A DNA stretch of 14,098 nt from a bacterium (GCA_030592025.1 JAUUZX010000004.1:1-14098); one strand, 5' to 3'; numbered from the stretch's first letter, positions 5,604-13,542 are shown. A program made the numbers and translations. The notes: generated by a model from the sequence alone, not told the origin.

Positions 5604-6248
5604 GTGCAACCGCCTGAAAACCGGCCAATTACGAGATTTGAGATCATCCTTGGCGTGGCCGTCGTCGCCGTGGTGGCCCTGGCCGCCCTCCCGTTGCTGC
5701 AGCACGGCGGGGGCCTCAGAAACCACCAAAAGGCCATGCGTGGGGCTGAAAATATTGCCCTCGCGGTCGGGGATTACCGGAATGAGACCGGTCGCTGGCC
5801 GGAATCCGACCAGGGGATCCTCGATCTGGGCTGCCTGACCACATCCGGACGGTCCGGCCAGCGCGTCGGCACGGCCATCCAGCTCATGGGGACCGCCGGC
5901 GCCGAGGTTGCGCGCCACTCCCTGGTCCAAGTCCGGCCCTGGCTGGACGAGGTGCCGCTGGATCCCTGGTTCCGTCCCTACCACGCCTACGTGGTGTCTG
6001 CGGAGGGGATCCTGCCCTCGGGTCGCTACGGCACGGCCAGGCCCGATCCTGACACGGTCGTTCTCGTCGTCCTGTCCGCCGGTGCCGACGGGACGATCCA
6101 AACCGACCTGACCCAGATCTGGGACGACCAGCTCGTCGCGCACATCGACGCCGGCATCTCCGGCCAACTGGCGCTGGGCCCCGAGAGCCTCGGCGGCGAC
6201 GATCTCGGCATCGCCCTGACCCGCTTCCCCGACGGAGGCACCCGATGA
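5604..6248 (+). CDS. Type II secretion GspG-like pseudopilin-like protein, noncanonical
   Basis: A 214-residue protein with one N-terminal hydrophobic helix (RFEIILGVAVVAVVALAALP) followed by a globular domain. The region ENIALAVGDYRNETGRWP resembles the post-helix segment of GspG-type pseudopilins, and DPWFRPY at 120-126 and SAGADG at 158-163 match the GspG DPWGxPY and S-GADG signatures. A glutamate sits where prepilins have Glu at +5 (ITRFE), but the preceding residue is proline instead of the glycine that prepilin peptidase needs. At 214 residues it is longer than usual GspG. It may be a diverged minor pseudopilin or an inner-membrane-anchored relative that is not processed. It begins an operon and overlaps the next gene by four bases. 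Confidence 0.65.
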   Translation: MQPPENRPITRFEIILGVAVVAVVALAALPLLQHGGGLRNHQKAMRGAENIALAVGDYRNETGRWPESDQGILDLGCLTTSGRSGQRVGTAIQLMGTAGAEVARHSLVQVRPWLDEVPLDPWFRPYHAYVVSAEGILPSGRYGTARPDPDTVVLVVLSAGADGTIQTDLTQIWDDQLVAHIDAGISGQLALGPESLGGDDLGIALTRFPDGGTR

Positions 6249-7126
6249 CCACCGCCATGCCCGTCGCTCCCGAGCAGTGGCGCACCTTGCGCTTTGAGGT
6301 CCTCGAGACCATCGGCCAGCTGCCCAGCCTGAACAGGGTAGTGGCCGAGTTCCTGAACCTGGCCCGACGCGAGATCTACAGCGCGCGGGATTTCGAGCAG
6401 GTCCTGAGCAAGGACCAGGCGCTGGTGGCCCGCCTGCTGAAGGTGGCCAACAGCGGCCTCTACGGCCGGTCGCGTTCCATCTCGACCATCCCCGAGGCAG
6501 TGGTGCTCATCGGCCTCGAGCACCTGACGAAGATCGTCTACGCCGTGAGCGCCGAGGGCCTGATCCGCAAGGACCTCACCCACTACGATTTCTTCCCGGG
6601 CCACGGGTTCTGGACCCACGGCCTGGGCGTGGCCCACGCGGCCAGCGTCATCGCCGAAGCGTCCGATCCCTGCCCCTTGCGCACCGACGAGGCCTACGTG
6701 GCCGGGTTGCTCCAGGATGTGGGCATGCTCGTCATCGACGACTTCCTGCCCCAGGAGCCCGGCGAACCCGTCAGTCGCGAACAGGAAACCGAGGCCGTGG
6801 GCCTGGACCACGCCGAGCTCGCCGAGTACATCCTGCGCCAGTGGAACCTGCCCGAGTCCATCACCGCGGCGGTGCGCCATCATCACACCCACGACGAAGC
6901 CGAGGAGTGGCGTCTCGGCGCCGTGGCCCTCTGCCTGGCCGAGTGCATCGTCGACTCCTGGGGCGTGGGACGGCGCGAGACCATCGACGTGTCCGAGGAC
7001 GTGGATGCCGAGAAATTCGCCGAGGCCTTCTCTGCCCTGCAGATCAACCCCGAGCGTTGGGAGCAGATGATGTGGGACATCCGTCAGCGTCTCGTCCACC
7101 TGGACAACGTGTTCGACGGGTCCTGA
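6245..7126 (+). CDS. HDOD-domain signalling protein
   Basis: A 293-residue cytoplasmic protein made almost entirely of a HDOD domain (about residues 10-240), recognisable from IGQLPSLNRVVAEFLNLA, LSKDQALVARLLKVANSGLYG, ISTIPEAVVLIGLEHL and YVAGLLQDVGMLVI. HDOD proteins are usually non-enzymatic adaptors in signalling, motility or stress control. Where related HD proteins carry the metal-binding HD pair, this one has Q157-D158, so it should lack phosphohydrolase activity. It has no receiver, GGDEF or EAL domain. The ATG overlaps the previous stop as ATGA, with GGAGG at 6234-6238 six bases upstream, indicating translational coupling to the pseudopilin-like gene. Confidence 0.88.
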   Translation: MTTAMPVAPEQWRTLRFEVLETIGQLPSLNRVVAEFLNLARREIYSARDFEQVLSKDQALVARLLKVANSGLYGRSRSISTIPEAVVLIGLEHLTKIVYAVSAEGLIRKDLTHYDFFPGHGFWTHGLGVAHAASVIAEASDPCPLRTDEAYVAGLLQDVGMLVIDDFLPQEPGEPVSREQETEAVGLDHAELAEYILRQWNLPESITAAVRHHHTHDEAEEWRLGAVALCLAECIVDSWGVGRRETIDVSEDVDAEKFAEAFSALQINPERWEQMMWDIRQRLVHLDNVFDGS

Positions 7127-7128
7127 CC

Positions 7129-8157
7129 GTGGCCACCGAATTCACTTTCCTCATGTGCTCCGAGCGCTCGGGCTCGAACCTCATCACCCGCATGTTCGAC
7201 GCCCATCCCCGCTGTTGCGGCCCGACGCCCACCCACCTCGTGCGCCTCCTGGCCGAGAACCGGGGGCGCTACGGCGACCTGGCCGATGACGCCGAGTGGC
7301 GGCGCCTGCTGACCGACACCGCGGACATCCTGGCCACGAAAACCGGTGTCTGGGCCACGGCTTGGACACCCGCGGAATTGGCGGCGCTGCCCTGCGAGCG
7401 CAATCTGGGCGCTCTGCTGCGTCACGTCTTCCGGGCCGAAGCGCGGGCCAACGGCAAGCGGCGGCTCTTCATCAAGGAGAACCACCTCTACCGCTACCTG
7501 CCCTTCCTGCAGAACGCCTTCGCGGACCTGAAGATCGTCGCCATGGTGCGCGACCCGCGGGACATGGCCCTTTCCTGGAAGAACTCGCCCATCCTGAGGG
7601 GGGACGTGGTGCGCGCAGCCCGCATCTGGCGCGACGACCAGGACCAACTCGTGCGCGTGCTGGGCTACCTCGGCCAGGGCGACGGTATCCACGTGTTGTC
7701 CTACGAGGACCTGGTCAGCGAACCGGAGACGCAGCTCGCCCGGGCCTGCCAGTTCATGGAACTCGGTTTCGACCCGGCCATGGTCCAGCATCACCGGCAG
7801 ATCGACACCTCCGAAGCATCTGTCCTGACCGACGACTGGAAGAACATCGCGCGGCCGGTCATGCGGAACAACTTCGCCAAGTGGCGGAGCGGACTGTCCG
7901 CCACCGAGGTGGCCTACGTGGAGAAGACCTGCGCCGAATCCATGGCCGTCTTCGGTTACGACCTGGAGTCCGACGACCCCCGCACCCTGGAAGAACTCGA
8001 ACACGTGTTGTTGCCGGGGGAGCGTCATGAGAAACCCGGTTGGGCCGATGTGCCCGCCGCCGAGAAGGCTGTCCGCGCCGAGCGGGTGGCCGTGGTCCGG
8101 CGCATCATGGCGACGCCATGGGTGCCGAGACTTGCGGGGGAGGCGGTTCATGCGTGA
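7129..8157 (+). CDS. Sulfotransferase family protein (first)
   Basis: A 342-residue PAPS-dependent sulfotransferase, transferring sulfate to a hydroxyl or amino group of a glycan, lipid or other acceptor. The 5'-phosphosulfate-binding loop is CSERSGSNLITRMFDAHP at residues 10-27. The 3'-phosphate-binding motif is VRDPRDMALSW with R141 and S149. IHVLSYEDLVSEPE is a typical later segment. The GTG at 7129 is two bases after the HDOD stop; it places the loop at the very N-terminus, as usual, though no strong ribosome site is visible, suggesting coupling. There is no signal peptide, so it acts in the cytoplasm. The acceptor cannot be named from sequence; surface glycan modification is inferred from the neighbours. 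Confidence 0.85.
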   Translation: MATEFTFLMCSERSGSNLITRMFDAHPRCCGPTPTHLVRLLAENRGRYGDLADDAEWRRLLTDTADILATKTGVWATAWTPAELAALPCERNLGALLRHVFRAEARANGKRRLFIKENHLYRYLPFLQNAFADLKIVAMVRDPRDMALSWKNSPILRGDVVRAARIWRDDQDQLVRVLGYLGQGDGIHVLSYEDLVSEPETQLARACQFMELGFDPAMVQHHRQIDTSEASVLTDDWKNIARPVMRNNFAKWRSGLSATEVAYVEKTCAESMAVFGYDLESDDPRTLEELEHVLLPGERHEKPGWADVPAAEKAVRAERVAVVRRIMATPWVPRLAGEAVHA

Positions 8158-9184
8158 CCCGTTGCGGCTCCGGGACCACCGGCGCAAACCTGTCCTCGAG
8201 AACGTCCTGGCCGAACTGGCCGCCGACCTCGCCACGGGCACCGGCACCCCGCCCGCGGCGTGCTCGGCGCCACGCCACCCGACCGTCTTCGTCGTGGGCA
8301 GCCCCCGTGCGGGCACGACCCTCTGTTACCAGTGGCTCGCCGCGAGCGGGGCCTTCACCTACCCCACGAACTTCGTGTCCCGCTTCCCCACCGCGCCGTG
8401 GGTGGGCGAGCGGATCCAGCGTCTGCTCACCGATCCGGACTGCGATCACGGCGGCGAACTCTCCGGCGGGCTGGAGGTGGACCCGGCGCCCTACACGTCG
8501 CGTCTGGGCAAGACCCGCGGTCTCCTGGCTCCCCACGAGTACTGGTACTGGTGGCGGCGCTTCCTGCCCGAGAACCGGACGCAGCTCTTCACCAACGACC
8601 AGCTCGCCGCCGTGGATACGGAGCGCCTCACCATCGAACTGGCGGCCTGGGAGCACGTGCGCGACCTGCCGCTGCTCATGAAGGGTCTCATCTTCGAGTG
8701 GAACCTGCCCTGGCTGGCGCGCGTGCTGCCCCAGGCCTTCTTCGTGTTCGTGCGCCGGGATCCGTTCTTCGTCATGCAGTCGTTGCTGGGCGCGCGGCAG
8801 GACTTCTACGGAGACGAGAAGGTCTGGTACAGCTTCCGTCCACCCGAGTATGGCCATTTGTGGGACCGGTCACCGGAGGAGCAGGTGGCGGGGCAGGTGC
8901 ACGCCACCGAGACGGCGGTCACCGCGGGCCTGGCCGCCATCGATCCCGCTCGCTCCCTGGAGATCACCTACGAGGATCTGTGCGCCGATCCGGCCGGCAC
9001 GCACGTGCGGCTGGTGGCGGGGTTGCGGGGGCTGGATTACGAACTGCCCGCCGTTTACGACGGCCCCGACCGGTTCCCCGCGAGCGCGCGCATCAGGGTG
9101 TCCGCCGAGCGCGCCGAGGCCCTGCGCCAAGCCTGGGCCCAGGTCTCGCAGGGGACGCCCGTCCCCGCGAACTCTACCAACTGA
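8150..9184 (+). CDS. Sulfotransferase family protein (second)
   Basis: A 344-residue sulfotransferase, clearly different in sequence from the gene before it. The 5'-phosphosulfate loop is VVGSPRAGTTLCYQWL with S51-T57. The 3'-phosphate motif is VRRDPFFVMQSLL with R202/R203 and S211. SLEITYEDLCADP follows in the usual place. The ATG lies inside the end of the upstream gene (8-base overlap) behind GGGGGAGG at 8136-8143, a strong site. About 44 residues precede the first core strand, more than in its neighbour. Two dissimilar sulfotransferases in one operon suggest two acceptor positions or two substrates. The 3' end overlaps the convergent gene by 11 bases. Confidence 0.87.
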   Translation: MRDPLRLRDHRRKPVLENVLAELAADLATGTGTPPAACSAPRHPTVFVVGSPRAGTTLCYQWLAASGAFTYPTNFVSRFPTAPWVGERIQRLLTDPDCDHGGELSGGLEVDPAPYTSRLGKTRGLLAPHEYWYWWRRFLPENRTQLFTNDQLAAVDTERLTIELAAWEHVRDLPLLMKGLIFEWNLPWLARVLPQAFFVFVRRDPFFVMQSLLGARQDFYGDEKVWYSFRPPEYGHLWDRSPEEQVAGQVHATETAVTAGLAAIDPARSLEITYEDLCADPAGTHVRLVAGLRGLDYELPAVYDGPDRFPASARIRVSAERAEALRQAWAQVSQGTPVPANSTN

Positions 9185-10091
9185 CGAAGGAATACCCCAC
9201 GTGGGCGCTGATGGTCGCGCCGCCCCGGTCCTCGTCCCCCATGAATGACGGCTTGATGACGAGGGAGAAGCCCACCTCGATCACGCTCGCCTCGTCGAGG
9301 GGAATGATCGATGCCAGGCCGATGTGGAGGGCGAACTCGGTGACGGTGCTGTCGACGGTCTCGGCGCGGAGATCCCAGGCGTGGTTGCGCAGATGCCGGT
9401 TCACGACGCCGGCCCCGATCTCGATCACGGCGAAGGGACCACCGTGGTCGATGCTGGTGATGCTCGAACCCATCAGGAGCATGAATTCATCGACGGAACC
9501 GCTGGGCCCGCTGAGCTCGAGTTCCCCGGTGTTGGGGTCAGTTTCCCTGAGGAAGGAGTCGATGTTGCCGAACTGGTGCCGGTACAGGACGCGGGTGTAG
9601 AGATGCTCGCCCAGCCCCACCCGGATGCCGGCCTGGCCCAACATGCCGTACTCCATCTCCGCGAACCAGTCGCCCATGATCATGGAGTACCCGAAACCGA
9701 AATCGACGGTGTGGGAGAAGATGCGGGGGTCGCGATCCGAGCCCAGGGGGCGCGTGTCCCTGATGCTCGCGCCACCGGGGCGGGCGGCGGCGATGTCGAC
9801 GGTGGCGTCGCGGCCGTCCGCGAAGCGCAGGGCGCGCACCTCCGATGGGTGGAAATCACGGAAGGCGCTGCCGGGGCGGATCACCCGCAGACGGGCGCCC
9901 CCGGTGAGCCATTGCACGGTGACGTCAGCGATCTCCTGGCCCGTACTGCCGACGATGGTGAGGCCTGACCATACGGGACCTGTCGGCACGGCGAGCGGGC
10001 GGGCGACGGACAGGGTGGTCGTACCCAGCAGGATGCCGCCGACCAGGATCGCCACGAGGGTCGGGGTCGAGAGGAATCGGCGCGCGCGCAT
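9174..10091 (-). CDS. Predicted outer-membrane beta-barrel protein, family unrecognised
   Basis: A 305-residue exported protein. It has a basic N-terminus (MRARR), a hydrophobic stretch around LVAILVGGILLG and a likely signal cleavage before about residue 32. From roughly residue 125 it shows alternating hydrophobic and polar strands rich in aromatic residues and glycine (VDFGFGYSMIMGDWFAEMEYGMLGQAGIRVGLG, in separate strands, and later VIEIGAGVV and EVGFSLVI). It ends in VGYSFVSW with a C-terminal aromatic residue, the usual barrel-insertion signal. Residues about 40-110 form a soluble domain. I do not recognise the family. It follows the glycosyltransferase after 46 bases and has AAGGA before its ATG. 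It may be a surface partner of the glycan locus, but that is inference. Confidence 0.7.
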   Translation of the reverse strand: MRARRFLSTPTLVAILVGGILLGTTTLSVARPLAVPTGPVWSGLTIVGSTGQEIADVTVQWLTGGARLRVIRPGSAFRDFHPSEVRALRFADGRDATVDIAAARPGGASIRDTRPLGSDRDPRIFSHTVDFGFGYSMIMGDWFAEMEYGMLGQAGIRVGLGEHLYTRVLYRHQFGNIDSFLRETDPNTGELELSGPSGSVDEFMLLMGSSITSIDHGGPFAVIEIGAGVVNRHLRNHAWDLRAETVDSTVTEFALHIGLASIIPLDEASVIEVGFSLVIKPSFMGDEDRGGATISAHVGYSFVSW

Positions 10092-10121
10092 GGAGGTCCT
10101 TCCGGAATTGGTCGCCCGATC

Positions 10122-10150
10122 AATATCCGTTACGAATTCATATGCGGCAA
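10122..10150 (-). promoter_or_regulatory. Possible sigma70-like promoter of the beta-barrel gene
   Basis: On the minus strand TTGCCG (10150-10145) and GATATT (10127-10122) are separated by 17 bases, each matching 4 of 6 consensus positions. The spacer is AT-rich against the local background. It overlaps the end of the glycosyltransferase gene and precedes the ATG at 10091 by about 30 bases, so the barrel gene may be expressed on its own. Confidence 0.4.
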
Positions 10151-11364
10151 GTTGCGCCGGTCTCGAGGGGGGCGGACGTTTCCACGCCCTTGGCGTACCG
10201 CGGCGCGAGCAGGCCCGTGGCCCGGGCGTCCTGCACGAGTTCGACCCAGGCCAGGCGCGCCTCCTGCAGGAACACGTCGCTCTTCTGGACCTGGTCGGCG
10301 TGTTGGCGGAAGGAGCTCAGGGGTGCGGCGAACCAGGCCGCGTCACCCCGGGCCAGCAGGGTGGTCCACATGGACATGTCCCCGTTGCGCCGGGCCGAGC
10401 GGTCGTGGTAGCTCATGGGGTGGGGGCGGTTGTCGGCCAGGTCGGCGCGACGGAACATGACCGTCGAGGGTTCGCCGACGAGATTCGTCACGCGGCTCAG
10501 CACGTGGGTGGCCAGGGCGCGCCCGTCGATGATGCCGTCGTGGGCGAGGACCGGGATGTTGAAGGCCTCGTCGGGCAGGACGTTGCCGTCGCCGTCGATG
10601 AGGCGGCGGTAGCTCGTCACCAGGGTCACGCCGGGGTGGTCACCCAGGACCATGGCCATGCGCTCGACGCACCCGGGCGCCAGCAGGTCGTCGTCGTTCA
10701 GGTACTTGATGTAGGCGCCGCGGGCCTCGTCGAAAAGGCGCAGGTAGTTGCCGCGGCCGCCCAGGGGCGGCTCATGCCGCAGGTAGCGCAGTTCCCAGCC
10801 GTCGCGCACCCGGTCGCGCCGTTGGGCGACGAGGGCAGCGATCTCGTCGGCCCCGCTGTCGTCACCCACGATGATCTCGCCACGGGGCCAGGTCTGGGCC
10901 AGGGCGCTGTCGAGGGCGGCACCGAAGTGGGCCGGCTTGTAGGCGGGGATGAGGATGCTCACCGACGGTGTTTCGGTGGTGGCCCGCAGGGGTGTGGTGA
11001 GCATGGCGCGGCCGGCCACGAAGCGCACGAAGGCGTCGAAGCCGCAGTTCCAGGCGGCCTGCTCGAGATAGGCGCGGGGGTACTGGTCCGGTCGGGAGCC
11101 GACGGACACGCACAGGCGACCACCGGGTTTCAGCAGCCGATGGGCGTGGCGCAGGATCTGGCGACGCTGGGGTTCGGGCACGTGGGCCAGACGCGGTCCC
11201 TCGAGGAGGACGGTACCGACGGTCATGGGGGCGGCGCACAGTTCATCGGCGGCCGTCTGGGCGGTGGCGCCCCGGGCGTCGGTCCAGGTTGCCGTGGGGA
11301 AGCGGTCCGAGCCGTTGACGACCAGGTGCAGGTCCCAGGTGGATTCGTGCCCGGAGCAGCTCAT
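10138..11364 (-). CDS. GT2 glycosyltransferase fused to a degenerate methyltransferase-like N-terminus
   Basis: A 408-residue cytoplasmic protein. Residues 133 to about 360 are a GT-A family 2 glycosyltransferase: PSVSILIPAYKP, then IIVGDDSGAD, and the metal/nucleotide-sugar motif D224-D225-D226 in YLNDDDLL. Residues 1 to about 105 resemble the rim of a class I methyltransferase: HVPEPQRRQILRHAHRLL followed by KPGGRL at 79-84. The SAM-binding glycine motif expected near LHL (LHLGCG type) reads LHLVVNG, so this part is probably inactive and only structural. The ATG overlaps the upstream stop as ATGA, with GAGGAGG upstream, indicating coupling to the aminotransferase gene. It likely adds a sugar during surface polysaccharide synthesis; the donor is unknown. 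Confidence 0.82.
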   Translation of the reverse strand: MSCSGHESTWDLHLVVNGSDRFPTATWTDARGATAQTAADELCAAPMTVGTVLLEGPRLAHVPEPQRRQILRHAHRLLKPGGRLCVSVGSRPDQYPRAYLEQAAWNCGFDAFVRFVAGRAMLTTPLRATTETPSVSILIPAYKPAHFGAALDSALAQTWPRGEIIVGDDSGADEIAALVAQRRDRVRDGWELRYLRHEPPLGGRGNYLRLFDEARGAYIKYLNDDDLLAPGCVERMAMVLGDHPGVTLVTSYRRLIDGDGNVLPDEAFNIPVLAHDGIIDGRALATHVLSRVTNLVGEPSTVMFRRADLADNRPHPMSYHDRSARRNGDMSMWTTLLARGDAAWFAAPLSSFRQHADQVQKSDVFLQEARLAWVELVQDARATGLLAPRYAKGVETSAPLETGATCRI

Positions 11365-12602
11365 GGGAGATCCTCCTCGGCGGCGATGACCGCGGTCACG
11401 GTGGGGGCCTCGGCGATGATGGCGGCCATGAGGCGCCCCATGCGGGCGATGTCCTCTTCGCTCACGGCCATGCCCGTGGGCAGGACCATGACGCGGCGGC
11501 ACACGGCCTCGGTCACCGGCAGGTTCCAGCCACCCACAGGCGGATGGGATCGGTAGGGCTCCATGCGGTGGCAGCCGGGGTGGAAGTAGCGCCTGGCCAG
11601 GACGTTCTCCCGGCGCAGGGCGGTCACCAGGTGGTCGCGGCTGAGGCCGGTTTCTTCGGCGTCCACCTCGGCGACGATGTACTGGTCGTTGCGCAGGTCG
11701 CCGTCGCCCCAGGCCTTGAGGGTGATGCCGGGCACGTCCGCCAGGGTGCGCGCCCAGGCGTCCCGGTTGCGGTGGTTCACCGCGAGCCATTCGTCGAGAT
11801 GATCCAGCGACGTGAGGCCCACCGCCGCGGCCAGTTCGTTCATCTTGCCGTTGATGCCCAGGGCCTCGACCGTGTCCAGGCCGGTGAAGCCGAAGTTCTG
11901 CATGAGGCGCACGCGGCGGGCGATCTCATCGTCGTTGGTCACCACGGCGCCGCCCTCGGCCGTGTTCACGAACTTGGTGGCGTGGAAGCTGAAGACCTCG
12001 AGGTCGCCGCCGCCGCCGACCATGTCGCCGTCCCGCCCGCAGGCGAAGGCATGGGCGGCGTCGAACATGAGCCGCAGCTGGTGGCGTCGGGCGATCTCCT
12101 CGAGACGCTCCACGGGCGCCGGCCTGCCCCACAGGTGGACCGCGAGGATGCCGGTGGTGCGCGGGGTGATGAGGAACTCGACGAGTTCCGGGTCGATGGC
12201 GTGGGTCTCGGGATCGACGTCGCAGAACACGGGGGTGATGCCCTGCCATTTCAGGGCGTGGGGCGTGGCCACGAAGGTGAAGGCGGGGACGATGACCTCG
12301 CCCGTGAGGTCGAGGGCCCGCGCGCCGATCTCCAGGGCCACCGTGCCGTTGCACATGGCGATGCAGTGGCGCACGCCGACCATGCGGGCGACGCGTTCTT
12401 CGAACTCGCGCACGTAGGGCCCGCGGTTCGACAGCCGGCCGCCGTCGAGCATGGCCTCGATGCGGCCCAGCAGGGCGTCGCGTTCCGGCAGGTTGGGCTG
12501 ACCCACGTGCCGCGGCCTGTCGAAAGCGGGCTCACCACCCAGGACGGCCAGGGCGCGGGTCGTTGTCGTCGCCACGCGCGGTTCGTCAATCATGACCGGC
12601 AT
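11361..12602 (-). CDS. DegT/DnrJ/EryC1/StrS-family sugar aminotransferase
   Basis: A 413-residue PLP-dependent aminotransferase that converts a keto group on a nucleotide-activated sugar to an amine, using glutamate or glutamine. Family marks are LSNRGPYVREFEERVA, CNGTVALEIGARAL, VIVPAFTFVATPHAL, MFDAAHAFAC (PLP-contacting Asp) and the Schiff-base lysine K210 in SFHATKFVNTAEGG. The ATG at 12602 is preferred because GGAGG lies six bases upstream; a second ATG at 12593 is 15 bases from it. The start overlaps the acyltransferase by 17 bases and the end overlaps the glycosyltransferase as ATGA. An aminosugar made here could be acylated by the upstream gene product and transferred by the downstream one; the exact sugar cannot be read from sequence. 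Confidence 0.9.
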   Translation of the reverse strand: MPVMIDEPRVATTTTRALAVLGGEPAFDRPRHVGQPNLPERDALLGRIEAMLDGGRLSNRGPYVREFEERVARMVGVRHCIAMCNGTVALEIGARALDLTGEVIVPAFTFVATPHALKWQGITPVFCDVDPETHAIDPELVEFLITPRTTGILAVHLWGRPAPVERLEEIARRHQLRLMFDAAHAFACGRDGDMVGGGGDLEVFSFHATKFVNTAEGGAVVTNDDEIARRVRLMQNFGFTGLDTVEALGINGKMNELAAAVGLTSLDHLDEWLAVNHRNRDAWARTLADVPGITLKAWGDGDLRNDQYIVAEVDAEETGLSRDHLVTALRRENVLARRYFHPGCHRMEPYRSHPPVGGWNLPVTEAVCRRVMVLPTGMAVSEEDIARMGRLMAAIIAEAPTVTAVIAAEEDLP

Positions 12603-13542
12603 GGACCACCTCCGGAGTGGGCGCCACGGCTGATGCCGGGTCGCGGTAGAGAGGGAAGTAGATGCCTTCACGGTCGTCGCACAGTTGGGCGTAGCGTCGG
12701 GGGTCGAGGACCGCGCCGCACAGCCATGAGGCCTGGGTGTGGGTCGACCAGCCCGCCTTGAAACGGTTGAGGCCGTCGTTCGCATCCTGTTGCAGGCCCG
12801 CGCCGGAACCGAGGTTCACCTCGCGCACGCCCAGGTCGCGGAAATGATCGAGAGCCGCGGCCATGAGGGCGTAGGAGGCCCCTCCCCAGCGGTAGCCCGT
12901 GGCGCTGTAGCCCGAGAGGTGGTGCCAGGCGCGGCGACTGTCGGTGAACCAGATCTGCATGGCGCAGGGGGCGTCCTCGCCCTCCGCCGTCGCCGTCAGG
13001 GCCACGGTGCCCGGCAGGTCGAGTTGGCGCGCGAAGGCCGACCGCGAGAAGCGAGCCGGGCCGGTGACGGCGTGTCGTGCGGCCAGGTGGTCGTACAGTC
13101 CGCACCAGATGTCCAGGAGCGAGCCCGGGTCGTCGACCACGGCGAGTTCGGCGTGGCGCGAGAAACGGCGGGCGTTGCGCAGGTGGTGCCCCGTGGCGGC
13201 CGTCTCCAGGGGGACGCCCAGGTCGACGAGGGAGTGGTCCTTCCAGGGGCGGGCCATGGCCGGGAACCAGCGTTCGAGGTCCAGGCCGGAGGGGCCCGTG
13301 AGGGGGTCCGTCGTCAGGACGATGCTGACGAGGCCGTCGGCCCGCAGATCCGCCAGGTCGTCGCCCAGCCGGGTGCGGTCACCGCAGACGAAAAGAGGGT
13401 AGCAACCCGTCGCGTCGCGCCACTCGGGATGGCCCGGAATGGGCCGCTCCAGCACCCAGCCCTGGCAACGGGGCAACCAGCGGGGTGACCCGATTTCGGC
13501 CAGGGAGGCCGCGTAGTTTTCGTGGGCGTAGGGGCAGATCAT
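12586..13542 (-). CDS. FemAB/GNAT-like acyltransferase (Acetyltransf_6 type)
   Basis: A 318-residue cytoplasmic protein with the FemAB-like double-GNAT layout: an N-terminal half ending in KDHSLVDLGVPLETAATGHHLRNARRFSR, where basic residues follow the first subdomain, and a C-terminal half with AMQIWFTDSRRAWHHLSGYSATGYRWGGASYALMAAALDHFRDLGVREVNLGSG, read here in its shorter parts (HHLSGYSATG; ASYALMAAALDHFRDLG; VNLGSGAG). Relatives add acyl or aminoacyl groups in peptidoglycan or polysaccharide synthesis. It is first in the minus-strand operon and overlaps the aminotransferase by 17 bases, so acylating that enzyme's aminosugar is a natural hypothesis. The start at 13542 has only a weak GAGG about 18 bases upstream, so the true start is uncertain. 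No signal peptide. Confidence 0.75.
   Translation of the reverse strand: MICPYAHENYAASLAEIGSPRWLPRCQGWVLERPIPGHPEWRDATGCYPLFVCGDRTRLGDDLADLRADGLVSIVLTTDPLTGPSGLDLERWFPAMARPWKDHSLVDLGVPLETAATGHHLRNARRFSRHAELAVVDDPGSLLDIWCGLYDHLAARHAVTGPARFSRSAFARQLDLPGTVALTATAEGEDAPCAMQIWFTDSRRAWHHLSGYSATGYRWGGASYALMAAALDHFRDLGVREVNLGSGAGLQQDANDGLNRFKAGWSTHTQASWLCGAVLDPRRYAQLCDDREGIYFPLYRDPASAVAPTPEVVHAGHD
12609..12613 (-). promoter_or_regulatory. Ribosome binding site of the aminotransferase gene
   Basis: CCTCC on the plus strand reads GGAGG on the minus strand, six bases from the ATG at 12602 and 15 from the ATG at 12593. It lies inside the end of the acyltransferase coding sequence and decides the start. 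Confidence 0.65.

Noticed and set aside
5519..5617. Short frame of 32 codons starting at the ATG in the second sigma54-like copy
   Set aside because: It overlaps the promoter core and the pseudopilin start, has no ribosome binding site and no recognisable sequence; the shared ATG is explained by the promoter repeat.
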